Positions 25,077 to 33,709 are shown, counted from the stretch's first letter. The stretch: 47,564 bases of DNA from UBA11795 sp964652755 (GCA_964652755.1 CAZZBP010000008.1:1-47564), one strand, 5' to 3'. The notes: generated by a model from the sequence alone, not told the origin. Made by a program: numbers and translations.

Positions 25077-25940
25077 ATGCTAGACACAGATAAGCGACTC
25101 GTTTTCCGGGATATTCTAGAAGGTAATAAATGCGAATTCCCTGCGTCAGTATATGACTCAATTTCAGCACGTATTGGAAACGAACTCGGATTCAAGATAG
25201 GAATGTTCGCTGGATCCATTGCGTCAGCCGTTGTTCTTGGGGCACCCGATTATATTGTGCTGACTCTTACAGAATTTGCGCAACAGGCAAGGCGTATATG
25301 CCGTAGCAACGAGCTACCCATCCTTGTAGACGCAGACCACGGGTATGGAAATGCTCTCAACGTTAAAAGAACAGTCGAAGAGCTTGAGAACGCTGGAGTT
25401 TCAGCACTTACAATCGAGGATACTTTACTCCCCATACAGCACGGTTCTCATGAGGTACAACTCATTTCAGTTGAGGAAGGCGTTGGCAAGATGAAAGCCG
25501 CTCTTTCAGGGCGTACGGATCCTACTCTGGTCGTTGCTGGTAGAACTAGCGCGTTCCAAGTTTCTGGGCCTGAAGATGCAATATTCAGAGCAAAAAATTA
25601 TGAAGAAATCGGCGTAGATGCGATGTTTTTCGCAGGTCTTTCTACCCGAAAACAACTTGAGACCGTACGAAATTCTATTTCGATTCCGATAATGCTTGGC
25701 AGCCTGTCCCCGGAGTTGGAGGATCAGGAATATCTCGGATCTATGGGGGTACGTGTTGCACTTCAGGGCCATCTCCCGTATATGGCCAGCGTTAAGGCCG
25801 TACACGACACATTGAAGGCTCTTAAAGCTGGCAAGAAACCTTCGGAGTTATTAAAATCAAGTCAATACTCTGATTTAATCAAAAAGGTTACGAGGACAAG
25901 TGATTACGACAACTGGATATCTGAATTTTTAGACAGATAA
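25077..25940 (+). CDS. Oxaloacetate decarboxylase-like enzyme of the isocitrate lyase/PEP mutase superfamily (PA4872 type)
   Basis: 287 residues. Asp85 and Asp87 (DADHGYGNALN) and Glu114 (TIEDTLLP) form the superfamily's Mg-binding set. His232 (LQGHLPYM) sits where PA4872-type oxaloacetate decarboxylases carry their characteristic His235, and the catalytic-loop Cys of isocitrate lyase is absent. This points to decarboxylation of oxaloacetate or a 3-methyl analogue rather than C-C lysis or P-C bond formation. It diverges from the phosphodiesterase gene. A GGGGG tract lies 5 nt before ATG. A different 2-oxo-dicarboxylate substrate remains possible. Confidence 0.87.
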   Translation: MLDTDKRLVFRDILEGNKCEFPASVYDSISARIGNELGFKIGMFAGSIASAVVLGAPDYIVLTLTEFAQQARRICRSNELPILVDADHGYGNALNVKRTVEELENAGVSALTIEDTLLPIQHGSHEVQLISVEEGVGKMKAALSGRTDPTLVVAGRTSAFQVSGPEDAIFRAKNYEEIGVDAMFFAGLSTRKQLETVRNSISIPIMLGSLSPELEDQEYLGSMGVRVALQGHLPYMASVKAVHDTLKALKAGKKPSELLKSSQYSDLIKKVTRTSDYDNWISEFLDR

Positions 25941-25948
25941 AAATACCA

Positions 25949-26989
25949 CTAGTCGATTAAAGGCCTTACCTTTTTGTGAAAAAGACGCATAGATTGAACG
26001 ATCGCGTCTTGTCCCAGACCCCCCATCGCGAAATTGCATCCGAAGTAAGTTATTCCTTTAGATTTCAGTCGCAGTATTTTCTCTACTATTTCTTCAGGGG
26101 TACCAATGAATGCTCTGTTGTTGCGGATGTATTCGTAATCTGGCGGTAGTTCATCTCGCTCGTTTCTCCAGTCATCCATAGATTGGTTCACTTCTGTCTT
26201 TTCTGACAAGTGTCTTTTCCACTGCATTATGTCCTGAATCCAATCTACGTGACTACGGGTGTTTTCTACGGCTTTGTCCGCAGTATTGGCGACGTGAATA
26301 TATCTAAAAAACGGCACCTCATCTATATCGTCCGCTCGATCAGCAGAATGACACTTAGCTCTATATCTATCCAAAAGATCCAAAGCCGGTTCGGTATCTT
26401 GAACAACGGCAATACAGAGCCGAAATCCATTTTTTACGAGAAAATCTAAAGTATCCACGGAACGAGTCGCGGCAATATATACCGGAGGGTGGGGATCTTG
26501 AATCGGCGTAGGCACAAGATCTATATTGTCGAAAGTATGGAATTTGCCTTTTAGACTAACTGGTCGACGAGTCCACATGTCTCGAACCGCGAGGACAGTT
26601 TCCCGAAATCTTTCCTGGCTATTCTCAGCAGGTATCTTGAAGCCGCCGTATTCATAGCCGAATACTCCCCTTCCAAACCCTACGTCAAGTCTCCCGTTAC
26701 TCAAGACGTCTATCGTAGCGGTGTCTTCCGCAATTCTAATCGGGTGGTGAATATTGGGAACAATAACCCCGGTTCCAAGACGAATGTTTTGGGTGGCCGC
26801 AGCCATGTGTCCGAGTATAGCTGGCAGCGATGATCCCATGCTATACCGAGTAAAATGGTGTTCCGCAAACCATGCTGCATGATATCCCATTGACTCGGCC
26901 AACTGAACTTGCTTGACCGAATTATGAAAGACATCAGATTGGTTTACGCCTTCGGGCCATGAAAGATGAGTGAAAAGTGCCAGTTTCAA
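25949..26989 (-). CDS. LLM-class flavin-dependent monooxygenase (bacterial luciferase-like)
   Basis: 346 residues with a luciferase-like TIM barrel: AAWFAEHHFTRYSMGSSLPA, RLGTGVIVPNIHHPIRIAED, LDVGFGRGVFGYEYGGF and PVYIAATRSVDTLDF. The EHH and GRG elements are typical of reduced-FMN monooxygenases close to the LuxA/SsuD-type group. It should insert oxygen into an aliphatic, sulfonate or aromatic substrate using FMNH2. The start is TTG, directly after an in-frame TAG; GGGAGG at the end of the upstream gene provides the Shine-Dalgarno. Only 6 bp separate it from the second LLM gene, so the two are co-transcribed. Confidence 0.92.
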   Translation of the reverse strand: MKLALFTHLSWPEGVNQSDVFHNSVKQVQLAESMGYHAAWFAEHHFTRYSMGSSLPAILGHMAAATQNIRLGTGVIVPNIHHPIRIAEDTATIDVLSNGRLDVGFGRGVFGYEYGGFKIPAENSQERFRETVLAVRDMWTRRPVSLKGKFHTFDNIDLVPTPIQDPHPPVYIAATRSVDTLDFLVKNGFRLCIAVVQDTEPALDLLDRYRAKCHSADRADDIDEVPFFRYIHVANTADKAVENTRSHVDWIQDIMQWKRHLSEKTEVNQSMDDWRNERDELPPDYEYIRNNRAFIGTPEEIVEKILRLKSKGITYFGCNFAMGGLGQDAIVQSMRLFHKKVRPLID

Positions 26990-26995
26990 CTAACA

Positions 26996-28042
26996 TTAGC
27001 CTCCCACCGCCGACACCAAGTCCATGAGCTTACCTAGTACTTCTACTTTCTCCGAAAGGGATTCTCCTGGCACGTCCACTTTAAGGGTCGTTATACCTAT
27101 GTCCCGGTACAATTTAATACGATCTTTAATAATGTCTGGTGTACCTATGAGGTTCGACTTGAGAGCAAGATCAACAGGTACAAGTTCTCTCGCCTCTTCC
27201 CTTCTTCCATCTCTCCAGAGTCTTTGCACCGCATCCACAGCCTCTCCATATCCCTGTCTGGCATATGCATTCTTGTAGAAATTATTTTTCAAGGATCCCA
27301 TTGCGCCGAATGTGAAACCGTAACCTCTTGCGTGACGTTTTCCTACTGATTCTATATCTTCTGTGAACTCAAGCGACAGCGGAACAACAAGTTCGATGTC
27401 ATCTAATGTTCTCCCAACACTCTCTGCGCCTTTTCGAATTTCATCCAGGAAAACATGTCCTGTTTCTGGAATGAAACATCCCCCTAACCAACCATCCGCT
27501 ATTTCGCCAGTCATTTCTAGATTCGTAGGACCTAGGGAAGCGACAAATATAGGAAGTTGACTTGCAGGAGCACTTGTTCGGATCGCTTTTCCTTCCCCCC
27601 CTGGCAAAGGCAACAAATAATGTTTGCCCGAATAACTCAACGCTTCTCCAGAAACCCCCATCTTGACTATCTCAATCATTTCCCTTGTGCGGATAACAGG
27701 GTTCCCAAAGCCAACACCGTGCCAACCTTCGATTACCTGGGGACCGCTCGTTCCGAGCCCGAGTATAAATCTACCCTCTGACATGGATTGCATCGTCAAG
27801 GAAGTCATTACAAGATTGCCCGGCGTCCTGCTTCCAACCTGAACTATTCCCGTTCCTAATCGGATTGACGACGTATGACTGGCCAAATAAGCCAACGGTG
27901 TTATGGCGTCGGTCCCCCAAGCCTCCGAAGTCCACAGGGAATCAACACCAAGATCCTCTGCTTCTCGTGCAAATTCAACAAGCAACTTCCAGGTTGAAAC
28001 GTCAGATTTTACACCTGAAAAGGACCGTACTGCTATTTTCAA
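26996..28042 (-). CDS. LLM-class flavin/F420-dependent oxidoreductase
   Basis: 348 residues of luciferase-like barrel of a different branch from its neighbour: LGVDSLWTSEAWGTDAITPL, IRLGTGIVQVGSRTPGNLVM and RFILGLGTSGPQVIEGWHG. These motifs are those of F420-dependent oxidoreductases and methylene-tetrahydromethanopterin reductase-like proteins, so the cofactor could be F420 or FMN. The start is TTG, with an AGGGGGATAAGGA tract upstream and an in-frame TAA two codons before. It is the first gene of the LLM pair and lies 33 bp downstream of the DinB-like gene on the same strand. Confidence 0.9.
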   Translation of the reverse strand: MKIAVRSFSGVKSDVSTWKLLVEFAREAEDLGVDSLWTSEAWGTDAITPLAYLASHTSSIRLGTGIVQVGSRTPGNLVMTSLTMQSMSEGRFILGLGTSGPQVIEGWHGVGFGNPVIRTREMIEIVKMGVSGEALSYSGKHYLLPLPGGEGKAIRTSAPASQLPIFVASLGPTNLEMTGEIADGWLGGCFIPETGHVFLDEIRKGAESVGRTLDDIELVVPLSLEFTEDIESVGKRHARGYGFTFGAMGSLKNNFYKNAYARQGYGEAVDAVQRLWRDGRREEARELVPVDLALKSNLIGTPDIIKDRIKLYRDIGITTLKVDVPGESLSEKVEVLGKLMDLVSAVGG

Positions 28043-28075
28043 TCCTTATCCCCCTGGTACAAAACGATCACATAG

Positions 28076-28594
28076 TCAAGCCTCAGGGTAATCTTTATGC
28101 TCCTTCACCGATTTGATTTGATTCAGATGATCTAGATCGTGCACTCTCTGAAACAGATACCACGCCCGTGCATGGAGTTCGCCAAAAAAATCGTGCTTTG
28201 CGGTGAGCGATAGATCAGGATTGTCAGGCAGATTTTCGGTCATCGCACTCCATCTGATAGCTCCTCCTAAAATCTTATCTTGGAGCGCTTCGATACCTGA
28301 ATCAGTACCGATTCTGAAAGGTTCTACGCCAGAAGCATCAGGATTTTCCCCTATAGATAGGGATTCAACTACCTTTGCTACTCTTTCCGTGCTTAACACC
28401 ACATGATGAGCTACCTCAGATATCGTCCATTCTTCAGAATCATAAGCAAAGTCCGCCTGAGTTTGAGTAACATTTTCAACTTCCCCTATTAGTTGAAGCC
28501 TGGCCTTTATCATCCTTTTCCAAAGTTCATGAAAGGAATATTTACTCCCCTGACCAATTAGGTAATTCCTTACCCGATTCTGTTCTGGGGTCAC
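28076..28594 (-). CDS. DinB-like domain protein
   Basis: 172-residue soluble protein with the DinB four-helix bundle pattern. One metal-site His lies in EWTISEVAHHVVLSTERV, and two more lie in the last helix HARAWYLFQRVHDLDHLNQI, giving the H...HxxxH arrangement. DinB-superfamily members include metal-dependent thiol transferases (for example mycothiol or bacillithiol S-transferases) and stress proteins. The start is GTG. It precedes the two LLM genes on the same strand with a 33 bp gap and could be part of the same unit. Confidence 0.82.
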   Translation of the reverse strand: MTPEQNRVRNYLIGQGSKYSFHELWKRMIKARLQLIGEVENVTQTQADFAYDSEEWTISEVAHHVVLSTERVAKVVESLSIGENPDASGVEPFRIGTDSGIEALQDKILGGAIRWSAMTENLPDNPDLSLTAKHDFFGELHARAWYLFQRVHDLDHLNQIKSVKEHKDYPEA

Positions 28595-28638
28595 GAATAA
28601 AGCACCTTACTGTATTTACGAATAATCCTGGCCACTTT

Positions 28639-29865
28639 TCAATTCTCCCTTTTCACTAGCAAACTAGACCACCTTATTAAGCTCAACGCCAATAATACGA
28701 GACCAACCACGCCGTTAACAATTAGGGCAGAAAATACCCCGTTTCGCTCAGCCAAGTAACCGGATAAAAGCAATCCAATGGGTAATCCATATACTGCTAA
28801 CTGCCTAAGACCTAGAACTCTACCCCTCATTTCAACAGACGTGTACTTTAGGATCATCATGGCCATAGTAACCATAGCAAATGATTGGGACATTCCTACC
28901 AAAACTAACACAGGCAGAGCTGGATAGAACCACTTCATATAGGCCATAACAAGAATACCAACGTGCCATAAAACAGAACCGACTGCCATCAATCGACCCG
29001 CCGAACCCATGCCTGATATGGACCCTATTGTTAGGGACCCTAGCAAAGAACCAAAGGAGTAGGCTCCCATTAACCATCCCAAACTGGTAGCTCCTGTATT
29101 CATAATGTCTTTAGCAACTACAGCTAAAAGGGTGTTATTCATTGGAAATGCAGTGAGATTCACTATAAATGCAATGACCAGGAGACCCATGATTATCTTT
29201 TCAGACCGGACGTAACTTATGCCCTGTTGGACATTTCGAATCACAGAATCCCTCCCCTTTACTGTCACGTTATCGGGAAGCCCTTTCATTCGAGCTATCA
29301 ACAGCAGGGAAATCCCATACAATAAGACAATAACGACATAGCTATATGTAGTTCCAGCCATTTCCGCCAATATTCCCCCACAGATCGGTCCTATAATCTG
29401 AGTGAAATCTCTACCTGTTCTGGATAAGGCCACACCGTTCTGAAGTTTCTCCTCGCCAACTATTTCTGGTAACACAGATAGACGAACTATCATGTCCATA
29501 GAACGGCACATTCCTACTACTGAAGCCAGTGCAAGGACTATGGGAACTGTCAACAACTGATTAAGAGATAAAAGCAACACGGTCGTAGAAATAGCTAGAA
29601 AAGAAATCCTTGAGGCTAGAAAAATTTTTCTCCTACCTAGTCGATCTACTACTACGCCGAAAAACGGAGCGGCTAATGTTCCTGTAAATCTTAGAGCCCC
29701 AAATAAGCCAAGGATGAGGGGAGATTTGAAGCGATGCCCATCAAACCAAGAAAGAATAATAATCTCCATGAATTCAGCCCAATTCAGTCCAATGTCCGCT
29801 ACCCACATAAGACGGTATCCCGGCACCCGAAAGGAAATGAATGTCCGTTCTAGAAGCTCGTTCAT
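28639..29865 (-). CDS. MFS transporter (EntS/MFS_3-like)
   Basis: 408 residues and about 12 helices. The opening FRVPGYRLMWVADIGLNWAE and the motif A PFFGVVVDRLGRRKI, followed by QNGVALSRTGRDFTQIIGP, match the EntS/MFS_3 group of exporters (siderophore or drug export). No siderophore or drug gene lies nearby, so the substrate is open. It is divergent from msrA across 194 bp and is 44 bp upstream of the DinB-like gene on the same strand, so it could start a four-gene minus-strand unit with the DinB-like and LLM genes. Confidence 0.88.
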   Translation of the reverse strand: MNELLERTFISFRVPGYRLMWVADIGLNWAEFMEIIILSWFDGHRFKSPLILGLFGALRFTGTLAAPFFGVVVDRLGRRKIFLASRISFLAISTTVLLLSLNQLLTVPIVLALASVVGMCRSMDMIVRLSVLPEIVGEEKLQNGVALSRTGRDFTQIIGPICGGILAEMAGTTYSYVVIVLLYGISLLLIARMKGLPDNVTVKGRDSVIRNVQQGISYVRSEKIIMGLLVIAFIVNLTAFPMNNTLLAVVAKDIMNTGATSLGWLMGAYSFGSLLGSLTIGSISGMGSAGRLMAVGSVLWHVGILVMAYMKWFYPALPVLVLVGMSQSFAMVTMAMMILKYTSVEMRGRVLGLRQLAVYGLPIGLLLSGYLAERNGVFSALIVNGVVGLVLLALSLIRWSSLLVKREN

Positions 29866-29970
29866 TTAAGGTTTACTGTGGGACTGGATATCAGCGGTTC
29901 TAAGAAAAGCATCATTAAATTTTACAGATTAAGCAGATCCTCCACTTAGAAAGGGAAGTAACTCTGGTTT

Positions 29971-30000
29971 TTAGTATCAGTGGACTATCGAGTGTATAAT
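29971..30000 (+). promoter_or_regulatory. Candidate sigma-70 promoter for msrA
   Basis: A perfect TATAAT -10 box is at 29995-30000, preceded by TG. An 18 bp spacer separates it from a partial -35 (TTAGTA, 29971-29976, 3 of 6 consensus). The start of transcription would be near 30007, about 50 bp before the msrA ATG at 30060. Confidence 0.45.
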
Positions 30001-30059
30001 GCTCCTCCCTGAAAATGACATACACAGGATGTCTATAATTGAGGAATCAGGAGTTACAG

Positions 30060-30608
30060 ATGGATCATAGGGAGGTTGCTACGCTCGCCGGAGGTTGCTT
30101 CTGGTGCGTTGAGGCGGTTTTTGAGCTAGTAGACGGAATTGATAAAGTAGTCTCTGGTTACACCGGAGGGCATACGATCGACCCGACTTATGAAGAGGTA
30201 TGCTCAGGTACAACCGGACATGCCGAAGCGATTCAAGTCACATTCGACTCACTTAAGTTGAACTATACGACGGTCCTTGAAATCTTCTTTGCTTTTCACG
30301 ATCCAACAACTCTCAATAGGCAGGGAAACGATATCGGTACACAATACAGGTCAGCGATTTATTGTCACGACGATGAACAAGAAACTATCGCAAAATCTGT
30401 AATAAGAATGCTTGAGGACGACAAGGTCTATCCTGATCCAATCGTTACAGAAGTTTCTACGCTTGGAACCTTTTTTCAAGGAGAGGATTACCATCAATCA
30501 TTTTTCCAAAATAACCCGTATCAACCGTACTGCCAATTCATCATAGCTCCAAAAGTGACGAAACTCCGTGAAAAACACTCCGAACTACTCAGAACCGAAA
30601 TACATTAA
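30060..30608 (+). CDS. msrA: Peptide-methionine (S)-S-oxide reductase
   Basis: 182 residues, the usual MsrA length. The catalytic Cys13 lies in the family motif GGCFWC, followed by YTGGHT, GHAEAIQV and the FAFHDPTTLNRQGNDIGTQY signature. A second Cys (NPYQPYCQFI) near the C-terminus could act as resolving residue. It repairs oxidised methionine and fits an aerobic, sunlit or oxidant-exposed cell. A longer frame begins with TTG at 30039, but AGGAG at 30049-30053 is spaced 6 nt from the ATG at 30060, which is the better start. Malate synthase follows 17 bp later. Confidence 0.95.
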   Translation: MDHREVATLAGGCFWCVEAVFELVDGIDKVVSGYTGGHTIDPTYEEVCSGTTGHAEAIQVTFDSLKLNYTTVLEIFFAFHDPTTLNRQGNDIGTQYRSAIYCHDDEQETIAKSVIRMLEDDKVYPDPIVTEVSTLGTFFQGEDYHQSFFQNNPYQPYCQFIIAPKVTKLREKHSELLRTEIH

Positions 30609-30625
30609 TTATTGGGCTGTGAAAA

Positions 30626-32317
30626 ATGACAACTGAGATATCCCAAATCGTTTATCCAAGAATTGAAGGCACCGATGTTCTCTTTACAGAGGGGTTTATA
30701 GGGTACCTACGAGCGATGCATGAGGTTTTCTCTGACAGGGTTTCAAAATCCCGATTGGACAGGCAAAACACTCTGGAGCGGGCCCATAGCGAAGGCTATG
30801 AATCCTTAAGAATCCCTGAAACTGAGGCGAACTCTGGCGACTGGGTTGTAGATCCAGTGCCTGATGACCTTAAACTGCCAGGAATCGAGATTTCAGGTCC
30901 TGCGAGCATCCCAAGTATGTTCATAAATGCTCTGAATCCAGGCCCAGAGGGTGAAAGAGCCGTCGGTTACCTGGATGATGACGAGGATTCAAGCGGACAC
31001 ACGTTCAAGGATACTGTTAATTCGGCATTGAATCGGCTACACGCAGTAGAGAGAACCCTAAGATACGAAGACCAATCAAGGGGAAAAATATACGAACTTG
31101 CTCCTGGAAAGCTTCCCTTTTTCATGCATAGAGAAAGAGGTTTGCACCTTGATGAACCAGAAGTCACGATTGATGGCAGACCTGTATCGGCAACAATACT
31201 TAGCACAGCACTGACTCTATTCCATGCAGGTCAAGCACAAATTGCTCGAGGTGAAGGAATATATTTTTATCTTCCAAAACTTGAGAGCGTCGAAGAGGCG
31301 AGGATATACCGAGACTTTTTTGACGCTAGTAGAGATCATCTGAATTTCAGTAAGGACGCTGTTATTAAAGCTATTATTCTGGTTGAATCCATGCCGACAG
31401 TTTTCCGAATGGAAAATATGCTTCACGCGCTCGGACCCTATGGTGCCGGACTTAACGCAGCGAGATGGGATCTAAAAGCCAGCATTCTAGAATACGTTAT
31501 GCCAGACCCAGCCTCCGTCTGGCCAGACCGATTTGACGTCGATATAAAGACCACTGATTTCATCTCCAATATCTTCAGAAGATTGGTGGCTATTTGCCTG
31601 AAACGTGGTGCTGTCGCAATAGGTGGTATGGCCACTGCACTACCTAGTAAAGATCAGGATATTAACCAAATCGCCGCAGAATCCATACGCACAGACAAGA
31701 AATGGGAGGCTGAACAAGGCTTCTTAAGAGGGTGGAGCGCGCACATATATCACATGAAAACCGCCTCTGACCCATTCATAGAATGGTGGGGAACAGGATG
31801 GCGGCCATCAAAGGATATGCAGGACCCAGAAAACTATCCGATAAATATAGCCACCCCTGATGGTGACATAACCGTTGAGGGAACACGAAGAAATATACGT
31901 ACAATAATCGAATATGTTGAAGGGTGGCTCAATGGAAGAGGTGCCAAGGGAATTGACAGTATGGAGGGTCGTGAGGGCAAGCGACCCGCTCTTATGGAAG
32001 ATCTAGCTACAGCAAGGATATCTGTGGGACAGGTCGCCCAGAGAATTATCCATAACGTAAAAGACCAGGACACAAATGAGATTCATACTTTTACTTTAGT
32101 GAAAAGAATTATCGACTCAGAGACAGACGAAATACTCAAAGTAAGAGAAACTGTCATAGAAGCCAACGAATACTCTCAAATCAAGAGTCGCTACCTTGAC
32201 TCCAGAAAAATAACGCTCCGCTGGATCAAGAACTACACAGATCTAAACTTTCGAAGCCTAGGGTCTTACACAAGAGCCAACCTGGGGGAAATAGCTTCCG
32301 ATCTCGACGCCTTCTAA
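30626..32317 (+). CDS. aceB: Malate synthase A
   Basis: 563 residues, malate synthase A family. Landmarks are YEDQSRGKIYELAPGK, the RERGLHLDEPEVTIDGRPVS segment, LTLFHAG, YFYLPKLESVEEAR (Mg-binding and catalytic barrel region), LGPYGAGLNAARWDLKA and GGMATALPSKD. It condenses glyoxylate with acetyl-CoA to malate, the second glyoxylate-shunt step. No isocitrate lyase is in the window; glyoxylate could instead come from glycolate, purine or aldolase chemistry. It lies 17 bp after msrA and ends at a strong terminator shared with the convergent HpaI-type aldolase. Confidence 0.93.
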   Translation: MTTEISQIVYPRIEGTDVLFTEGFIGYLRAMHEVFSDRVSKSRLDRQNTLERAHSEGYESLRIPETEANSGDWVVDPVPDDLKLPGIEISGPASIPSMFINALNPGPEGERAVGYLDDDEDSSGHTFKDTVNSALNRLHAVERTLRYEDQSRGKIYELAPGKLPFFMHRERGLHLDEPEVTIDGRPVSATILSTALTLFHAGQAQIARGEGIYFYLPKLESVEEARIYRDFFDASRDHLNFSKDAVIKAIILVESMPTVFRMENMLHALGPYGAGLNAARWDLKASILEYVMPDPASVWPDRFDVDIKTTDFISNIFRRLVAICLKRGAVAIGGMATALPSKDQDINQIAAESIRTDKKWEAEQGFLRGWSAHIYHMKTASDPFIEWWGTGWRPSKDMQDPENYPINIATPDGDITVEGTRRNIRTIIEYVEGWLNGRGAKGIDSMEGREGKRPALMEDLATARISVGQVAQRIIHNVKDQDTNEIHTFTLVKRIIDSETDEILKVRETVIEANEYSQIKSRYLDSRKITLRWIKNYTDLNFRSLGSYTRANLGEIASDLDAF

Positions 32318-32331
32318 TAACCCTGTTCAGA

Positions 32332-32363
32332 AAATAAATCCTCTTAATGAAGGGGATTTATTT
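32332..32363. terminator. Bidirectional intrinsic terminator
   Basis: A 14-bp stem (AAATAAATCCTCTT against AAGGGGATTTATTT, one G-U pair) with the loop AATG. It is A-rich on the left and T-rich on the right, so it can end transcription of aceB (plus) and of the aldolase gene (minus), which converge here. Confidence 0.8.
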
Positions 32364-32389
32364 ATTTCAGCCCTAAATTAAACACTATG

Positions 32390-33157
32390 CTATGCGAACT
32401 CTTCTCTCAATTCCGCATAAACCTCTTTCATCTGTATCGTGCCGATTGAGACTACGCTTCCAACATTCATCATTCTATAACCCTCAGCAATCCATCTTCT
32501 AGCTTCTTCAGGAGTACCAAAGGTAGTTGCCAGCGACTTGCCCGTTCCTATCATTCTTTCCGCAACGTCTCTCATCACCTTCTCTACCTTTTCATGATAC
32601 TTGTTGCCAGGCACTCCAAGAGATGCGGCCAAATCATCCGGACCCACAAGAAGAACTTCAAAATCATTAAGCGCCAATGTTTCATCAAGGCTTTCGTAGG
32701 CCTCAGTGCTTTCCATCTGTAGTATGAGGAAGGTCTCGGAATTGGCTTGTGTAATAACATCCCCCGCGGGAATTCCCATTGGCCCCGCAAACCATGGAGC
32801 TATTCCCCTCTCTCCTATTGGAGGATACTTGGAATACCTAATGGCTTCTTTTGCCTCGTTGGCATTGTCTACTTGGGGAACCATTACGCCAACAGCGCCA
32901 GAATCATATGCTTTTTTTATATCAGCGGGAGTATTCCAAGGCACCCTTATAACTCCAGCCACCCCTGCCTGTCTTGCCATCACACATATCGGCCCCAGTG
33001 ATTCTGCTCCCCAGGGTGAATGCTCTTGGTCAATCCAAACCCAGTCAGGTCCAGTTTGGTATACCGCAGCAGCATTATGCCATTCCCTGCTAAAGATAGA
33101 TGAGCTCAGCAACAAAGCTTGGTTTTCTATTTTCTCTCTGATCTTACTTGGGTACAT
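32390..33157 (-). CDS. HpcH/HpaI-family aldolase (2-keto-3-deoxy acid/4-hydroxy-2-oxo acid aldolase-like)
   Basis: 255 residues with the class II pyruvate-aldolase barrel: WVWIDQEHSPWG, VAGVIRVPWNTPADIKKAYD, AVGVMVPQVDNANEAKEAI and YPPIGERGIAPWFAG with the conserved Arg, then ILQMESTEAYESLD with the metal-binding Glu. Such enzymes cleave 4-hydroxy-2-oxo acids to pyruvate and an aldehyde (or glyoxylate, which the nearby malate synthase would consume). AGGAGG lies 11 nt upstream of ATG. It converges with aceB across the terminator at 32332-32363. Confidence 0.88.
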   Translation of the reverse strand: MYPSKIREKIENQALLLSSSIFSREWHNAAAVYQTGPDWVWIDQEHSPWGAESLGPICVMARQAGVAGVIRVPWNTPADIKKAYDSGAVGVMVPQVDNANEAKEAIRYSKYPPIGERGIAPWFAGPMGIPAGDVITQANSETFLILQMESTEAYESLDETLALNDFEVLLVGPDDLAASLGVPGNKYHEKVEKVMRDVAERMIGTGKSLATTFGTPEEARRWIAEGYRMMNVGSVVSIGTIQMKEVYAELREEFA

Positions 33158-33299
33158 TTTGTGAACAACCTCCTGGACTTTTGAATAGAGAAACCAAACA
33201 CTATAACACCGTAAATTTCAAATCAACCAGCGGTCCGATTTGTCCGAAACGAAGATATCCCAATAGCAAAAAACTCTTTCCAAATATCGCTTTTAACAA
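33158..33299. other. Non-coding spacer upstream of the aldolase gene
   Basis: Together with the pseudogene and the region 33710-33864, this makes a 707 bp stretch without an intact gene. In 33158-33299 I see no gene and only fading serine-hydrolase-like sequence. It should hold the promoter of the minus-strand aldolase gene. Confidence 0.4.
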
Positions 33300-33709
33300 C
33301 TACAAATGAACCATATAGGTAAGCCCTGATTGGTGTGAGAGGAGATCGTTAATTGTCATAGGTCTATAAGGTTTTTTTGTTTTGAATGAACCGAGTTGCC
33401 CAGATACGTATACTTCAAGGTTCTTAAATTCTGGAATGTATTCCGCTACAGGATCGTCTAATTGAAAAAAAACCTCTCATAGAGCATCATTAGTGCCACC
33501 GAAGTAATCGGTTTTGTCATAAAATAAATATGGTAAATGCTGTCCCGGAGGACCGGCTTATTCTATTCCCTATCCATAAGACCTAGTGTCGAATAGTGTG
33601 CCAGCCTTCCATTTCTATATATTGCCGTAAGTGCACCCGTGAGCTTCTCGGTATCCAGGTAATTTCGCTTTATGTGATCATCAACCCTCAATAGCCGTTG
33701 CTTAGACAT
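33300..33709 (-). pseudogene. Decayed serine hydrolase (beta-lactamase class C family), N-terminal remnant
   Basis: Read on the minus strand from ATG 33709, the frame gives the start of an EstB/class C beta-lactamase-like protein (EKLTGALTAIYRNGRLAHYS, then GLMDRE) and stops at TAG (33565). Reading through, the same frame continues DSIYHIYFMTKPITSVALMM and YE; the catalytic Ser of the SxxK motif is Phe (YFMTK for YSMTK). A T8 run (33465-33472) then shifts the frame, and the sequence goes on QLDDPVAEYIPEFKNLEVYV, then MTINDLLSHQSGLTY, where another TAG ends it near 33300. Nothing of the remaining ~250 residues is left. The gene is dead. Confidence 0.85.

Noticed and set aside
30039..30059. TTG at 30039 as the msrA start
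   Set aside because: AGGAG at 30049-30053 is ideally spaced for the ATG at 30060, and the extra residues do not fit MsrA.
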